A DNA stretch of 64,000 nt from Kangiella sp. HZ709. Lineage in GTDB: Bacteria; Pseudomonadota; Gammaproteobacteria; Enterobacterales; Kangiellaceae. The notes under the pieces were generated by a model, which was not told the DNA's origin, made no database searches, and was given only the letters and a program-made list of their open reading frames with translations. The DNA is taken from the NCBI RefSeq assembly GCF_009674675.1, contig NZ_WKJC01000001.1, forward strand, positions 875,031 to 939,030. The letters are read 5' to 3'. The translations under genes and the position numbers were made by a program. Positions 44,217 through 53,970 of this stretch are shown piece after piece; position 1 is the first letter of the stretch, and each line of letters opens with the position of its first letter.

Positions 44217-45455
44217 ATGAAAAAAATAACTGTAAATATACTCATATTACTTTCGTCTTATTTATCACAGGCCAATGCGGAACTCAGTCCAGAAACAGCT
44301 ACAAAATACAAACAAGATTTAGAATTTTACTTGTCTACAGTAAAAAACAATTATGCGTACTTTGATAAAAAAAAAACTGATTGGGGCAAAGTAACTGATT
44401 TTGCTTGGCAAAATTTTGACCAAGTCACCAATTACGCAGACTTTCTCACCTTGATAGAGCGCTTGCAATTAGAGCTCTATGATAATCATGTACAATTGCT
44501 CAACAGTACTCCCTACTCACCTAAACTTCTACCTTCTTCAGCTGACATATATGCCGAATATAAAAATAACAAAGCCAGTGTAATTAATTTGCTACGAGGT
44601 TCAGCTGCACATCAACAGTTAGAGCTTGGTGATGAAATTATTGCCATTAACCAAAAACCTACTTTAAAAGCGATAGACAGATATATTGGCACCAGTTTTG
44701 ATTCAATCGATGACGAAATACGAACTTGGGCACTCAATGTCACTTTAGCGGGCGATAGAGGTAAACCTCGAAGTATTACTGTAAAACGATCCGGTAAGAA
44801 ACTGACATTATCTCTTGCAGAAACACAATTTATGTCTTTCGATACTTCACTATTTTCTGAACAGATTGACTCCATTGGTTATATCAAATTCAATAATTCA
44901 TTAGGTAATAACTCTATACTAGAAGAATTTCCAACCTTATTAGAGTCTTTTAAAGAGACAGAAGGCCTGATTTTAGATCTAAGATTTACTTCCGGTGGAG
45001 GAAACAGTTTAGTAGCTCGTTCGATTTTAGGTCACTTTGTTGATAAAGATAGTTTCTATCAAAAGCATGAGTACCCTAATGACCTAAAAGAGTATGGTAT
45101 TAAAAGAAGCTGGGCAGAAATCGTTAGCCCTCTAAAGCCATACTATTCGAAGCCTGTGGTCGTTCTGGTAAATCAATGGACTGGCAGTATGGGGGAAGGC
45201 ACCGCTTTAGGTTTTGACCATATAGGTGCTACCGTAATAGGTACTAAAATGGGGCAGCTACTTGGTTCAATGTGGGATTATAGGATGCCAAATAGTAATA
45301 TTGGTTTTAAGATATCAACTCAAAAGATGTACCATGTAAATGGCACTCCACGGGAAGACTATCGTCCTAAAATTCAAGTGAAAATTTCTGATAAGAAAGG
45401 TGATGAAATTCTGAAAAGGGCATTAAAATATTTAAAGACTATAAATACAAAGTAG
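44217..45455 (+). CDS. S41-family peptidase-like exported protein
   Basis: A 412-residue protein with a signal peptide ([20 protein letters not shown]). After an N-terminal helical domain and a PDZ-like stretch (about 115-205, with [19 protein letters not shown]), the C-terminal half is an S41/C-terminal-processing-peptidase fold: [29 protein letters not shown], and [20 protein letters not shown] with the probable nucleophile Ser, followed by IGTKMG, which may hold the base Lys. Substrate unknown; probably periplasmic. Its 3' end overlaps the 3' end of queC by 17 bases on the opposite strand. Confidence 0.85.
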   Translation: MKKITVNILILLSSYLSQANAELSPETATKYKQDLEFYLSTVKNNYAYFDKKKTDWGKVTDFAWQNFDQVTNYADFLTLIERLQLELYDNHVQLLNSTPYSPKLLPSSADIYAEYKNNKASVINLLRGSAAHQQLELGDEIIAINQKPTLKAIDRYIGTSFDSIDDEIRTWALNVTLAGDRGKPRSITVKRSGKKLTLSLAETQFMSFDTSLFSEQIDSIGYIKFNNSLGNNSILEEFPTLLESFKETEGLILDLRFTSGGGNSLVARSILGHFVDKDSFYQKHEYPNDLKEYGIKRSWAEIVSPLKPYYSKPVVVLVNQWTGSMGEGTALGFDHIGATVIGTKMGQLLGSMWDYRMPNSNIGFKISTQKMYHVNGTPREDYRPKIQVKISDKKGDEILKRALKYLKTINTK

Positions 45456-46122
45456 GATCTTTTATCCCCTGCACCTCAAAACCCTGCGCACGCAAGATAC
45501 AAGAGTCACACTCACTGCAGGCTAAACCGTCATCTGTAGCTTTATAGCAAGATACGGTTTGGCTGTAATCAACACCTAACCTGATACCAGTAGCTATAAT
45601 CTCTTCCTTAGTCATATTTATTAACGGAGCTGCAACAGTTAATTTATTTCCTTCTACTCCAGCTTTAGTTGCTAAATTCGCCATAGCTTCAAAGGCCTGT
45701 ACAAATTCAGGACGACAGTCAGGATAACCTGAATAATCCACCGCATTAACGCCGACATAAATATGACTGGCTTCAAGAACTTCTGCCCATCCAAGAGCAA
45801 TAGATAAAAATACCGTATTTCGAGCAGGTACATACGTTACTGGAATAGCTTCTTGCTCAGCAATTTGCTCATTAACCGGAACATCAATTGAGTGATCGGT
45901 TAATGCAGAACCACCAATTTCTGTCATGTCCAGATTTACTTCTATATGCTTAGTAGCATTAAAGGTCTTAGAAATGTTTTTAGCTGCATTTAATTCAGCC
46001 AAACTGCGCTGACCGTAATTAAAGCTCATCGTATAGCACTCAAAACCTTGCTCGACTGCCATGGCCAAAGCCGTAGTGGAATCTAAACCACCTGATAGTA
46101 GAACTACGGCTATTTTAGACAC
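45439..46122 (-). CDS. queC: 7-cyano-7-deazaguanine synthase QueC
   Basis: Makes preQ0 from carboxydeazaguanine, ammonia and ATP in queuosine synthesis. 227 residues. The PP-loop motif [11 protein letters not shown] is at the N-terminus, and the zinc cysteines are in the C-terminal C-x-x-C-x-x-C cluster (LACSECDSC), with one more Cys upstream ([10 protein letters not shown]). The start overlaps the end of queE by eight bases. The queE-queC pair after cpoB is common in gammaproteobacteria. Confidence 0.96.
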   Translation of the reverse strand: MSKIAVVLLSGGLDSTTALAMAVEQGFECYTMSFNYGQRSLAELNAAKNISKTFNATKHIEVNLDMTEIGGSALTDHSIDVPVNEQIAEQEAIPVTYVPARNTVFLSIALGWAEVLEASHIYVGVNAVDYSGYPDCRPEFVQAFEAMANLATKAGVEGNKLTVAAPLINMTKEEIIATGIRLGVDYSQTVSCYKATDDGLACSECDSCILRAQGFEVQGIKDPTLYL

Positions 46123-46756
46123 CAGTTTTCTCTCCCCAAATAATTTTATGGAGCTGCACCTGCATTCTCACTTTTAACTTATCTCTTAAAATCCACTCTG
46201 CTAATTCTTGATATTCTACTTGCCCATAGCTCGGTGAAAATAACACTTCACACTTATTAGCAATGGCATGCTGCTCAATAGCCATTTTTGCCCAGTCGAA
46301 ATCTTTACGGCTACAAATAACAAACTTAACCTGATCGCCAATTTTTAAATGATCGATATTTGAATAAAGATTTTTATCCATCTCACCAGAATCAGGGGTT
46401 TTTAAATCCATCACCGTCATTACTCGTGGATCTAGCGGCGATATATCATTGGCACCACCGGTTTCAGTTGAAACCTTAAAGCCCTTATCACAAAGCAGAG
46501 TAAAGAAGTCGAAAACTCTCTTTTGGGCTAATGGCTCACCACCGGTAATACAAACATTGTCACAACCATATTGAGCAATTTGCTGGAGAATTTCATCATA
46601 AGTCATCCATTCACCTCCGCCAAAAGCATAATCCGTATCGCAATAGACACAGCGTAACGGGCAGCCTGTCAGACGGACAAAAACCGTGGGCAGGCCAACA
46701 GTTAAGCTTTCACCTTGCAGGGAGTGGAATATCTCGGTAATCCTAAGCTTGCTCAA
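46115..46756 (-). CDS. queE: 7-carboxy-7-deazaguanine synthase QueE
   Basis: Radical SAM enzyme that contracts carboxytetrahydropterin to carboxydeazaguanine in queuosine synthesis. 213 residues. The cluster motif is C32-P-L-R-C36-V-Y-C39-D within [17 protein letters not shown], and the SAM contact is [11 protein letters not shown]. It is coupled to queC by an eight-base overlap. An intrinsic terminator lies just upstream, between cpoB and queE, suggesting a separate promoter, which I could not identify. Confidence 0.95.
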   Translation of the reverse strand: MSKLRITEIFHSLQGESLTVGLPTVFVRLTGCPLRCVYCDTDYAFGGGEWMTYDEILQQIAQYGCDNVCITGGEPLAQKRVFDFFTLLCDKGFKVSTETGGANDISPLDPRVMTVMDLKTPDSGEMDKNLYSNIDHLKIGDQVKFVICSRKDFDWAKMAIEQHAIANKCEVLFSPSYGQVEYQELAEWILRDKLKVRMQVQLHKIIWGEKTGV

Positions 46757-46831
46757 AATTCATTACTCATAACAACAATTGCGCGAATTATAGTCGATTA
46801 ATGCCACGAATGAAAAACAAAAGGTAAAGAA

Positions 46832-46852
46832 AAAGGCGCAGAAAGCGCCTTT
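46832..46852 (-). terminator. Intrinsic terminator after cpoB
   Basis: AAAGGCGC (46832-46839) and GCGCCTTT (46845-46852) with a five-base loop. On the minus strand GCGCCTTTTT is followed by CTTTACC. It ends the tol-pal-cpoB transcript before queE. Confidence 0.8.
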
Positions 46853-46870
46853 ATTCATGAGCATTTAACA

Positions 46871-47605
46871 CTAAAGAGCTTCTAGTTTAGCAGAGGCTAA
46901 TTTGCCAGCGGTGGTATCAGGAAACTCCTTTGCTACTCTCTGGTAGTATTGCTTTGCAGCTTTCTTATTACCACGAGCTTCTTCCAGTTGTCCCAATTTT
47001 AAAATGGCAACATCCGTTTTATTAGCACCTGGGAAAGTCTCGAATACAGCCTTAAACTGAATTTCAGCTTGCTGATATTCTTCATCTTTCATGTGAAGCT
47101 GACCTAACCAAAAGTGCGCGTTAGAAGCTAATGCTTCTTTAGGGTAAGTTTCTAAGAAACCTTTAAAAGAACTTTTGGCAAAAGCAAACTCTTTGTCTCG
47201 ATATTGAGTAAAGGCTTTGTTATATGCAGCTTGTACATCAGAGTCTGCAGCCGGTGAGCCTTCGGTGCCAGAATCTGAAGACTCACTTCCGCCTTCAGTC
47301 TGAACCACCCCACCCGCTTGAATACGCTGATCTAAATCAATATAGAGATCACGCTGCTGCTTAGCCAATTGATTCATTCGGTAATCTTGCTCTTCAAGTT
47401 GTCCTCTTAATTGACGAACTTCTTGTTGCAACTGATTAATTTGTAAAACTAACTCTGCAATTAACTGACTTTGCTGATTGGCACGAGCCTGTTGTTTTGC
47501 TCGTGCATCTTGCGCATCAACTACAGGAGCAGCCGCTTGTAAGTTATTTGAAAATAACACCAGTGATAAAGGCGCTACTAACAAGGTCATTAGTTTAAAT
47601 CTCAT
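46871..47605 (-). CDS. cpoB: Cell division coordinator CpoB
   Basis: Periplasmic protein (also YbgF) that couples the Tol-Pal system with PBP1B during septation. 244 residues. A signal peptide ends at NNLQAA, then an N-terminal trimerising coiled coil (about 40-92, LVLQINQLQQEVRQLRGQLEEQDYRMNQL), a Ser/Gly-rich linker (about 102-118), and three TPR units (YNKAFTQYRDKEFAFAKSSFKGFLETYP, AHFWLGQLHMKDEEYQQAEIQFKAVFETFP, AILKLGQLEEARGNKKAAKQYYQRV). It is the last gene of the tol operon. Confidence 0.95.
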   Translation of the reverse strand: MRFKLMTLLVAPLSLVLFSNNLQAAAPVVDAQDARAKQQARANQQSQLIAELVLQINQLQQEVRQLRGQLEEQDYRMNQLAKQQRDLYIDLDQRIQAGGVVQTEGGSESSDSGTEGSPAADSDVQAAYNKAFTQYRDKEFAFAKSSFKGFLETYPKEALASNAHFWLGQLHMKDEEYQQAEIQFKAVFETFPGANKTDVAILKLGQLEEARGNKKAAKQYYQRVAKEFPDTTAGKLASAKLEAL

Positions 47606-47642
47606 AATGCTACCGTTTGAATCCTATTAACTATTACACGGG

Positions 47643-48167
47643 TTACTTATAGTTAAGTTCTACACGTCTATTTTTAGCCCATGAAGACTCGCTATGACCA
47701 GACATTGCCGGTGACTCTTCACCAAAACTTACTACTTGTATTTGGCTATCCGATACACCAAAGGTTTTTAATAATTGTGCAACTGCTTTGGCACGACGCT
47801 CACCCAAAGCCAAGTTATATTCTGGCGTACCGCGCTCATCAGCATGACCTTCTAAGGTTACACTACGATTTTCTGCAACCATACGCTCTGCATGTAAACG
47901 CAACATTTCTGTATACTCAGAATCAATTAAATCTTGGTCATAACCAAAGTAAATGGTAGTGCTATCTAATAAAGCTTGAATACGCGCAGCTTCAGCAGCG
48001 GCAGCACGACGAGCTTCTTCTGCTGCACGTTGTGCAGCTAATTGCTCAGCCGTAGGGCCTGATTGAGTAGTACCCGTGTCAGTCGTGTCCGTTGGCTTAG
48101 TAGTCGTACAAGCAGAGATTACTAAAGCAAAAACTGCTAGCGCGGCCAATTTCGTTAAATGTTTCAT
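47643..48167 (-). CDS. pal: Peptidoglycan-associated lipoprotein Pal
   Basis: Outer-membrane lipoprotein that binds peptidoglycan and, with TolB, anchors the outer membrane during division. 174 residues. The lipobox is LVISAC with Cys20 lipidated. An Ala/Arg-rich helix (about 43-66) precedes the OmpA-like domain with YFGYDQDLIDSEY, VTLEGHADERGTPEYNLALGERRAKAV and a terminal RRVELNYK. The TPR protein CpoB follows by 37 bases and tolB precedes it by 41. Confidence 0.97.
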   Translation of the reverse strand: MKHLTKLAALAVFALVISACTTTKPTDTTDTGTTQSGPTAEQLAAQRAAEEARRAAAAEAARIQALLDSTTIYFGYDQDLIDSEYTEMLRLHAERMVAENRSVTLEGHADERGTPEYNLALGERRAKAVAQLLKTFGVSDSQIQVVSFGEESPAMSGHSESSWAKNRRVELNYK

Positions 48168-48208
48168 TGTTTTCTCCAGTTAGGTTACTGTTTTATTTTA
48201 GTAAAAAA

Positions 48209-49561
48209 TTAATTTAAAAAAGGTGACCAAGCAGGCGCTTTCACTTCACCAGTAGTGCTTGGTATCGGCATCCCAAAGCGCCCATCCATCGAGATAGTAC
48301 TTAATACTTTCTGTCTACCGCTCACTGTCGAGTAAATTATCATACTTCCATTTGGTGCGATAGATAAGGACTCATCTAAGTTGGTCCTAGTTAGAATATT
48401 TATTGCTCCTGAACTTAAATCTTGAGTCGCCAGATGAAACCCTTTGCTAGATTGGTGCACCATAACAATAGAGTTACCGTCAGGAGAGAACTCAGCTCCA
48501 GCATTATAACGACCCTCAAAGGTCACTCGTTTGGTTTCTCCAGAGCCTAAAAACACACGATAAATCTGTGGACGACCACCGCGATCAGAAGTGAAGACAA
48601 TACTTTTTCCATCAGGACTCCACGACGGTTCGGTATCAATCGCATAGTGACGCGTTAAACGAGTTAATTGTTCAGTCGCTAAGTCCATTAAATAAATTTC
48701 AGGATTTCCATCTTTGGATAATACCATGGCCATTTTAGAACCATCTGGCGACCAAGTTGGCGCACTATTAAAACCTTTAAAGCTAGCTAGTACATCTCGT
48801 TGTGCTTTAGCTAAATCTTGCCTAACAATTTCAGAACGGCCATTTTCAAAAGTAACATAGGCTAACTGTTGACCATTGGGCGACCAAGCTGGCGACATAA
48901 TAGGCATTCTAGAAGAAAAGATTCTCTGGGCACCAAAGCCGTCACTATCCGAGACAAATAATTGATACGGGTTTTGCTGGCTTCTATCCACTTCCACATA
49001 AGCTATTTGCGTTGCGAAAGCCCCGCGCTCGCCGGTTAGTGCTTCATATATCTCATCCGCGGCAATATGCGCATTCCAACGATAGTTATCTTGTCCAACG
49101 ATTTTATCTTTAAGTAACATTAGGTGTTGAGACTGAGTTACTAATGCATAACTACCCTCTTCAATTTGTGAATCAAAAATGGCTTTATCGTTATAAGGAT
49201 CTAGCAAGTCGTAAGAAACCTGATATACGCCAGGACTTTTTTCTTTGACCAAGCCATAGACCACAGCATCTACACCCAGAGTTTTCCAAAGATTTAAATC
49301 AACCTGCTCAACAGAAGAAGGATTTTGCGGCAAATCTGCTATTGCAGTTGGTTTAAATTTGCCAGAACGCGCTAAGTCATCAGCGATGATTTTTGCAAAG
49401 TCAAAAGGCGGTGCTGCAATTACTCCAGCGGCCTCAAAAGCAAACGGCACTATGGCAATGGGACGAGCATCATCACGACCTTCGGTAATTAAAATCTCAA
49501 TCTCGGCCTTCACTGGTGATATCACCAATACCATCATTAATACTGCTAAAAACTTTTTCAT
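48209..49561 (-). CDS. tolB: Tol-Pal system translocation protein TolB
   Basis: Periplasmic shuttle between TolA and Pal. 450 residues. Signal peptide MKKFLAVLMMVLVISPVKAEIEI, then the TolB N-terminal domain (about 25-160), then a six-bladed propeller with the repeated signature SPAWSPNGQQLAYVTFENGRSEI, APTWSPDGSKMAMVLSKDGNPEIYLMD and EPSWSPDGKSIVFTSDRGGRPQIY. It lies 12 bases after tolA and 41 before pal, in the usual order. Confidence 0.97.
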   Translation of the reverse strand: MKKFLAVLMMVLVISPVKAEIEILITEGRDDARPIAIVPFAFEAAGVIAAPPFDFAKIIADDLARSGKFKPTAIADLPQNPSSVEQVDLNLWKTLGVDAVVYGLVKEKSPGVYQVSYDLLDPYNDKAIFDSQIEEGSYALVTQSQHLMLLKDKIVGQDNYRWNAHIAADEIYEALTGERGAFATQIAYVEVDRSQQNPYQLFVSDSDGFGAQRIFSSRMPIMSPAWSPNGQQLAYVTFENGRSEIVRQDLAKAQRDVLASFKGFNSAPTWSPDGSKMAMVLSKDGNPEIYLMDLATEQLTRLTRHYAIDTEPSWSPDGKSIVFTSDRGGRPQIYRVFLGSGETKRVTFEGRYNAGAEFSPDGNSIVMVHQSSKGFHLATQDLSSGAINILTRTNLDESLSIAPNGSMIIYSTVSGRQKVLSTISMDGRFGMPIPSTTGEVKAPAWSPFLN

Positions 49562-49573
49562 AGTTTTCCTATT

Positions 49574-50503
49574 CTAATTCTCTTTTTGACTGGGATCGAA
49601 AGTCATTCTTAAACTTTTTAACTCTGCCATGACTTGTGGGTCATCTGACGAAGGCAACGGTGCCGAACGACTGATCGCAGTTTCAGCTGACTCACAATAA
49701 TCAAGCCCACCATCTATTGCTTCAATATTTAAAACAATTCCACCAGGCCCCATGGTAATTCTCATAATGCAACTACCTTCAAAGACTGGCTCATCCCAGT
49801 TTCGAATGATTTTAGCCCTAATAGCTCGTTGAATCTTAGACACCTCACTCATTATTTGAGTTTGTCTCACTTCGCCTTTTGCTGCCTCAAACAACTCATC
49901 ATCCAAAGATTCTTCTAAGGCTTCCAATTCTTTTCGCTTCCGCTCAGCTTCTTTTCGTTTTCGTTCGGCTTCAGCTTTTTTCTTTCTCTCAGCTTCTGCT
50001 TTACGTTTTTTTTCGACGTCCGCCTTACGCTTTTTCTCGGCCTCTTCAGCTAACCGTTTCTTTTCAGCTTCTGCTTTTTTTTGCTGCTCTAACTTTTTTT
50101 GCTCCGCAGCTTTGCGCTCATCTTCTAGTTTCTTTTGTTGTAGTTTCTTTTCTTCAGCCAGTTTTTTATCTTGCTGCAGCTTTTTTTCTGCTTCTGATTG
50201 TTGTTGCTCTATTTCTTTTTGCTTCTGCTCTTCCAGCTTTTTTTGTTCTAACAATTTCCTTTGTTCTAACAGCTTTTTAGCTTCTTCTAGCTCTTTTTGC
50301 TTCTGTTGACGTTTCTTTAAACTGGAAGCATCTTTCTTCGGTGTTTCAGGCGCTGTCACTAAACGAGCTTTTACAGGTGAGTCAACAAACTGCTTGTCTT
50401 GCTCATCAGGTTTGAAAGCGAAATTCCAAAGCAATAAAGCAATCAACACCAAATGCAGTAATACTGCTAAGGTCATTGGAATAATATTTTTTTTATATGA
50501 CAA
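49574..50503 (-). CDS. tolA: Tol-Pal inner-membrane protein TolA
   Basis: Energised by TolQR, TolA spans the periplasm to reach TolB and Pal. 309 residues. Domain I is the N-terminal membrane helix (about 10-28, MTLAVLLHLVLIALLLWNF). Domain II (about 55-200) is a very long Lys/Glu/Ala/Gln-rich helix built of degenerate repeats such as KKLEEQKQKEIEQQQSEAEKK and AEKKRLAEEAEKKRKADVEKK. Domain III (about 215-305) is the globular C-terminus with RAIRAKIIRNWDEPVFEGSCIMRITMGPGGIV. The low-complexity DNA of domain II (roughly 49900-50320) produces long antisense frames that are not genes. Confidence 0.96.
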   Translation of the reverse strand: MSYKKNIIPMTLAVLLHLVLIALLLWNFAFKPDEQDKQFVDSPVKARLVTAPETPKKDASSLKKRQQKQKELEEAKKLLEQRKLLEQKKLEEQKQKEIEQQQSEAEKKLQQDKKLAEEKKLQQKKLEDERKAAEQKKLEQQKKAEAEKKRLAEEAEKKRKADVEKKRKAEAERKKKAEAERKRKEAERKRKELEALEESLDDELFEAAKGEVRQTQIMSEVSKIQRAIRAKIIRNWDEPVFEGSCIMRITMGPGGIVLNIEAIDGGLDYCESAETAISRSAPLPSSDDPQVMAELKSLRMTFDPSQKEN

Positions 50504-50536
50504 CTAGATTACCTTACTCTGTTTCTTTATCACTGC

Positions 50537-50959
50537 TTATTTCACCGGATTCGTCATAAGACTAACCTTATCGACACCCGCCACCTGATTCATCATGCTT
50601 AAAAGCTCAACGACTTTGCCATAGTCTGCGCCTTTATCACCGCCAACTAAAACAAGCAGCTCAGGTTTTTGTTCTAACCTCGCTCTCACTAAATCCACCA
50701 TATCATCAAGGTTATAGGTCACTTCATCATCGGCAAATTTGTATTCGCCTAAAGGCGTTACTTGTAAAATAATAGAGTTCTCATAAGTTGCTTCCGATGG
50801 AGGCGCTGCAGCATTAGGAAGATCAACTTCCACGCCTGCAGTAATGGCGGTGGCAGTTATCATTAAGATGACCATCAATACCAACATCACATCAATGTAA
50901 GGAACTACATTAATTTCAGCTTTAGGTCGGCGCCTTTCTCGGCGTACTAAATAAGCCAA
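50537..50959 (-). CDS. tolR: Tol-Pal proton-channel subunit TolR
   Basis: Partner of TolQ in the proton-driven motor. 140 residues. After a short basic cytoplasmic N-terminus (RRERRRPKAEINVVPYIDVMLVLMVILM) there is one membrane helix (about 20-38) that carries the conserved Asp of the proton path in YIDVMLVLM. The periplasmic ExbD/TolR domain follows (about 45-140). It starts nine bases after tolQ. ExbD homologues share the layout, but the context makes TolR certain. Confidence 0.96.
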   Translation of the reverse strand: MAYLVRRERRRPKAEINVVPYIDVMLVLMVILMITATAITAGVEVDLPNAAAPPSEATYENSIILQVTPLGEYKFADDEVTYNLDDMVDLVRARLEQKPELLVLVGGDKGADYGKVVELLSMMNQVAGVDKVSLMTNPVK

Positions 50960-50968
50960 AGTAACACC

Positions 50969-51655
50969 CTAGCCTTTTTTGCTATGTGCTTTACGATGCA
51001 AAACGCCCGAGAACTCTTCTAAGAAATTCTCATATTGAGTTTCAATGCGTTGCAAGCGGTTAGTGAAGCGGTTGTAAGCAATCACTGCAGGTATAGCAGC
51101 AAATAAACCCATGGCTGTAGCAATCAATGCCTCAGCAATACCCGGTGCAACCATCGCTAATGTAGCCTGCTTTACTGAACCAAGCGCGATAAAAGAATTC
51201 ATAATGCCCCAGACGGTTCCGAATAAACCTATATAAGGCGTTACCGAGCCGACAGTAGCTAAAAATGATAAATTTCGCTCTAACTTCTCAATCTCTCGGC
51301 TATGTGAAACACGCATCGCTCGATGAGTACCGTCCATGACGGCGTCTGGGGAAGTGCCTTGTTGACTACTCAAACGCATAAATTCACGATAACCTGATTG
51401 GAACAGGGACTCTAAACCCGTGGCAGCTTTCGCTCTTTGGTTAAGGTCTGAGAATAGTTTACTTAGATCGATACCTGACCAAAATTGATCCTCGAATTTG
51501 CGGCCGCTTCTTGCCGCTAAATTTAACACGGCACTGCGTTGAAAAATCATAGCCCAAGACACAACGGATATTAATAACAACAATGCCATAATGGCTTGCA
51601 CGACCACACTGGCTTTAAGAATTAAATCTGCTATCGACATTTCAGCACCAGTCAC
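50969..51655 (-). CDS. tolQ: Tol-Pal proton-channel subunit TolQ
   Basis: Membrane motor subunit of the MotA/TolQ/ExbB family. 228 residues with three membrane helices (about 16-36, 132-155, 170-195); the last two contain LATVGSVTPYIGLFGTVWGIMNSF and ATLAMVAPGIAEALIATAMGLFAAIPAVIAYN. The start is GTG at 51655, supported by GAGGAG seven bases upstream; an ATG five codons in is possible. It overlaps ybgC by 14 bases. Confidence 0.96.
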   Translation of the reverse strand: MTGAEMSIADLILKASVVVQAIMALLLLISVVSWAMIFQRSAVLNLAARSGRKFEDQFWSGIDLSKLFSDLNQRAKAATGLESLFQSGYREFMRLSSQQGTSPDAVMDGTHRAMRVSHSREIEKLERNLSFLATVGSVTPYIGLFGTVWGIMNSFIALGSVKQATLAMVAPGIAEALIATAMGLFAAIPAVIAYNRFTNRLQRIETQYENFLEEFSGVLHRKAHSKKG

Positions 51656-52076
51656 TGGCTATCTCCTCTACTAGATAATTTGGTATGGACTTAGGTTTCA
51701 TAGTCTTAAGATCCACACAGGCAACTTTAATCGTTGCTTCATTTAATAATTTTTCTTTACCGTTATCATCCAAAACTGTCTCTGAAACAATTTTTTGATG
51801 AAATACCATACTCGCTTTGCGCGATTTAGTAATTTTCGTGATGACTTTTAATTGGTCATTAAATCGCGCTGGCGCAAAGTACTTTGCATCAACATGTGCA
51901 ACCGCAAATGCCAAACCCTGCTTTATCAAAACGTCCTGATCATAACCGAGGCTTCTAAGCCATTCTGTGCGAGCACGCTCATAAAATTTTAAATAGTTAG
52001 CGTAATAAACCACTCCTGCAACATCGGTATCTTCATAGTAGACTCGGACTGGTAAAATAAATTCTGCTTGACTCAT
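51642..52076 (-). CDS. ybgC: Tol-Pal-associated acyl-CoA thioesterase YbgC
   Basis: Hotdog-fold thioesterase encoded with tolQRAB-pal. About 144 residues with the ATG at 52076 (MSQAEFILPVRVYYEDTD); an in-frame TTG at 52088 would add four. The catalytic Asp is in YYEDTDVAGVVYYANYLKFYERARTEWLR, the standard YbgC motif. In vitro members act on short-chain or longer acyl-CoA or acyl-ACP; a role in phospholipid metabolism at the division site is suggested in other species. It is the first gene of the tol run, and overlaps tolQ. Confidence 0.95.
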   Translation of the reverse strand: MSQAEFILPVRVYYEDTDVAGVVYYANYLKFYERARTEWLRSLGYDQDVLIKQGLAFAVAHVDAKYFAPARFNDQLKVITKITKSRKASMVFHQKIVSETVLDDNGKEKLLNEATIKVACVDLKTMKPKSIPNYLVEEIASDWC

Positions 52077-52153
52077 ATTTAAACGCAAAGATTCAGTAAA
52101 AAGTGTTAATAGTTATGTATATTCTTATCTTATCAAGAGATTTCTTTGCCAAC

Positions 52154-53173
52154 TCAGCCAAATAAACCATCATCACTTGGGATAATATCAAAGTGTTGAT
52201 AAGCCAATTTAGTAGCAATTCGCCCTCTTGGTGTTCTTTGAATAAAACCCTGCTGAATCAAAAATGGTTCTAAAACGTCATCAATCGTATCTCGCTCTTC
52301 GCCAATCGCGGCAGCGAGCGTATCTAAACCGACCGGGCCGCCACTAAACTTTTCAATAATTGTCAGTAATAATTTTCTATCCATCATGTCGAAGCCGCGA
52401 TCATCAACATCTAGCATGTCTAAAGCAAGACTCGCCGTCTCGTGATTAATTACGCCATTCGCTTTAATTTCTGCATAATCTCTCACTCGTCTTAAAAGTC
52501 GGTTAGCAATCCGGGGGGTTCCGCGTGAACGTCTTGCAACTTCACGAGCGCCAGCTTCTTCTATCTCTAAACCTAAAATGGTGCCAGAACGCATGACAAT
52601 AACAGTAAGATCTTCAATATTATAGAACTCTAGACGCTGAACGATACCAAAGCGGTCTCTCAATGGCGAGGTCAATAAGCCTGCTCGAGTAGTGGCGCCA
52701 ACAAGAGTAAAAGGTGGCAAATCCAGTTTTATAGAGCGTGCAGCCGGCCCTTCACCGATCATGATATCCAATTGATAGTCTTCCATCGCAGGATATAAGA
52801 CCTCTTCAACATGCGGGCTCAAGCGATGAATTTCATCAATAAATAACACATCATTCGCTTCTAGGTTAGTGAGCATGGCCGCTAGATCGCCTGCTTTTTC
52901 CAATACTGGACCTGAGGTATGCTTTATCCCAACATTCATTTCATTGGCAATGATGTTTGCCAGAGTCGTTTTACCTAAACCAGGAGGACCAAAGATTAAT
53001 ACATGATCAAGCGCATCTTTTCGCTTTTGTGCTGCTGATAAAAAGATCTCCATCTGCTGGCGTACTTTTTCTTGTCCAACGTAATCTTGAAGCGCAGTTG
53101 GTCGTATCGCGCGGTCGAAGTGATCTTCTTCAGCAATCTCAGTAGGATTTATTATTCTATCGTGCTCAATCAT
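52154..53173 (-). CDS. ruvB: Holliday junction branch-migration ATPase RuvB
   Basis: AAA+ motor that drives branch migration with RuvA. 339 residues. The Walker A motif is [16 protein letters not shown] (about 59-74), Walker B is [10 protein letters not shown], sensor 1 is [11 protein letters not shown], the arginine finger lies in the [10 protein letters not shown] region, and the C-terminal winged helix ends [19 protein letters not shown]. ruvA and ruvC are not visible; in many genomes they would lie immediately upstream, but here the opposite-strand gene at 53313 occupies that position, so ruvB seems to be separated. Confidence 0.97.
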   Translation of the reverse strand: MIEHDRIINPTEIAEEDHFDRAIRPTALQDYVGQEKVRQQMEIFLSAAQKRKDALDHVLIFGPPGLGKTTLANIIANEMNVGIKHTSGPVLEKAGDLAAMLTNLEANDVLFIDEIHRLSPHVEEVLYPAMEDYQLDIMIGEGPAARSIKLDLPPFTLVGATTRAGLLTSPLRDRFGIVQRLEFYNIEDLTVIVMRSGTILGLEIEEAGAREVARRSRGTPRIANRLLRRVRDYAEIKANGVINHETASLALDMLDVDDRGFDMMDRKLLLTIIEKFSGGPVGLDTLAAAIGEERDTIDDVLEPFLIQQGFIQRTPRGRIATKLAYQHFDIIPSDDGLFG

Positions 53174-53312
53174 CGGGTTTTGCTATAAATTATATGGAGT
53201 TAAGTCTAACAAGGCTGCGAGCGATAAGAAATGCCAATTGTTTAATATTTTTATATTTCCATAATTCGTCAGTTTTGGCTATTCTAAGCAAAATTACTAT
53301 AAAACTAACTTA

Positions 53313-53933
53313 ATGCGCATCATTCCAAAAAATCCTTTTTTGCGAGTTCTATTATCAGGCACACTAGCCTTCTTAAGTTATGGCGCATGGGGATATATAG
53401 CGAATAGCGACGCTGGCCACGATATTGCTTTACGCTCAGGATTAGTCCAAGGCGGAATGAGCTTTTTACTGACTTTTGTAGGTAGCGCCATTATGGAATT
53501 TATGGTGCGTTTATCAAAAGATAATTTAAAGCGCTTTTTAATGGCGGTTATTACCAATCTAACTGCTGTCTACAGCTTTATAATTATTGGCCACCTACTC
53601 AATGGCACCCCTAATATTTTCCTGAGTATTTTGCCCGGTCTAATCATTACCTGTATTTATTGCTTTAGTTACTCTTGGTTTTTAACCTTCGGTCATGCCG
53701 CTGGTGGCGATTATAAGATGGTGCAGTTAGTCAAAGTAATGGATAGCCCTAAATTATTGGATGCACAAAATCTAATCGCGGAAACCACCACTGCCGATCC
53801 CATTCAAGCAAAACGCGTTATTGATGATATAGAAATGGGCCGAAAATCATCGCTCTATGTTAATAATTTTGAGCAGCAAACCAGTTTAATAGAGTCGTTA
53901 CATAAACTTGGTATCAAATCAAAACCCCTTTAA
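53313..53933 (+). CDS. Putative four-helix inner-membrane protein
   Basis: A 206-residue membrane protein of unrecognised family. Four hydrophobic segments are evident: about 10-28 (VLLSGTLAFLSYGAWGYIA), 45-65 (GGMSFLLTFVGSAIMEFMV), 76-98 (MAVITNLTAVYSFIIIGHLL) and 105-128 (ILPGLIITCIYCFSYSWFL). A soluble C-terminus of about 75 residues follows with no cysteine or obvious motif. It lies 140 bases from ruvB (divergent) and 38 before an SGNH hydrolase gene on the same strand, so the two may be co-transcribed. No function can be proposed. Confidence 0.7.
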   Translation: MRIIPKNPFLRVLLSGTLAFLSYGAWGYIANSDAGHDIALRSGLVQGGMSFLLTFVGSAIMEFMVRLSKDNLKRFLMAVITNLTAVYSFIIIGHLLNGTPNIFLSILPGLIITCIYCFSYSWFLTFGHAAGGDYKMVQLVKVMDSPKLLDAQNLIAETTTADPIQAKRVIDDIEMGRKSSLYVNNFEQQTSLIESLHKLGIKSKPL

Positions 53934-53970
53934 CCAAAACCCTTTTAATCAATCCGAAAAGTGATCACTT

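Noticed and set aside
49879-50309. Long plus-strand open frames rich in Phe, Leu, Ser and Cys opposite tolA
   Set aside because: They are the antisense image of the Lys/Glu/Ala-rich helical domain of TolA; no start signal or family resemblance.
52154-53933. A ruvA or ruvC gene next to ruvB
   Set aside because: The neighbouring 206-residue frame is a membrane protein with four hydrophobic segments and no resemblance to RuvA or RuvC.
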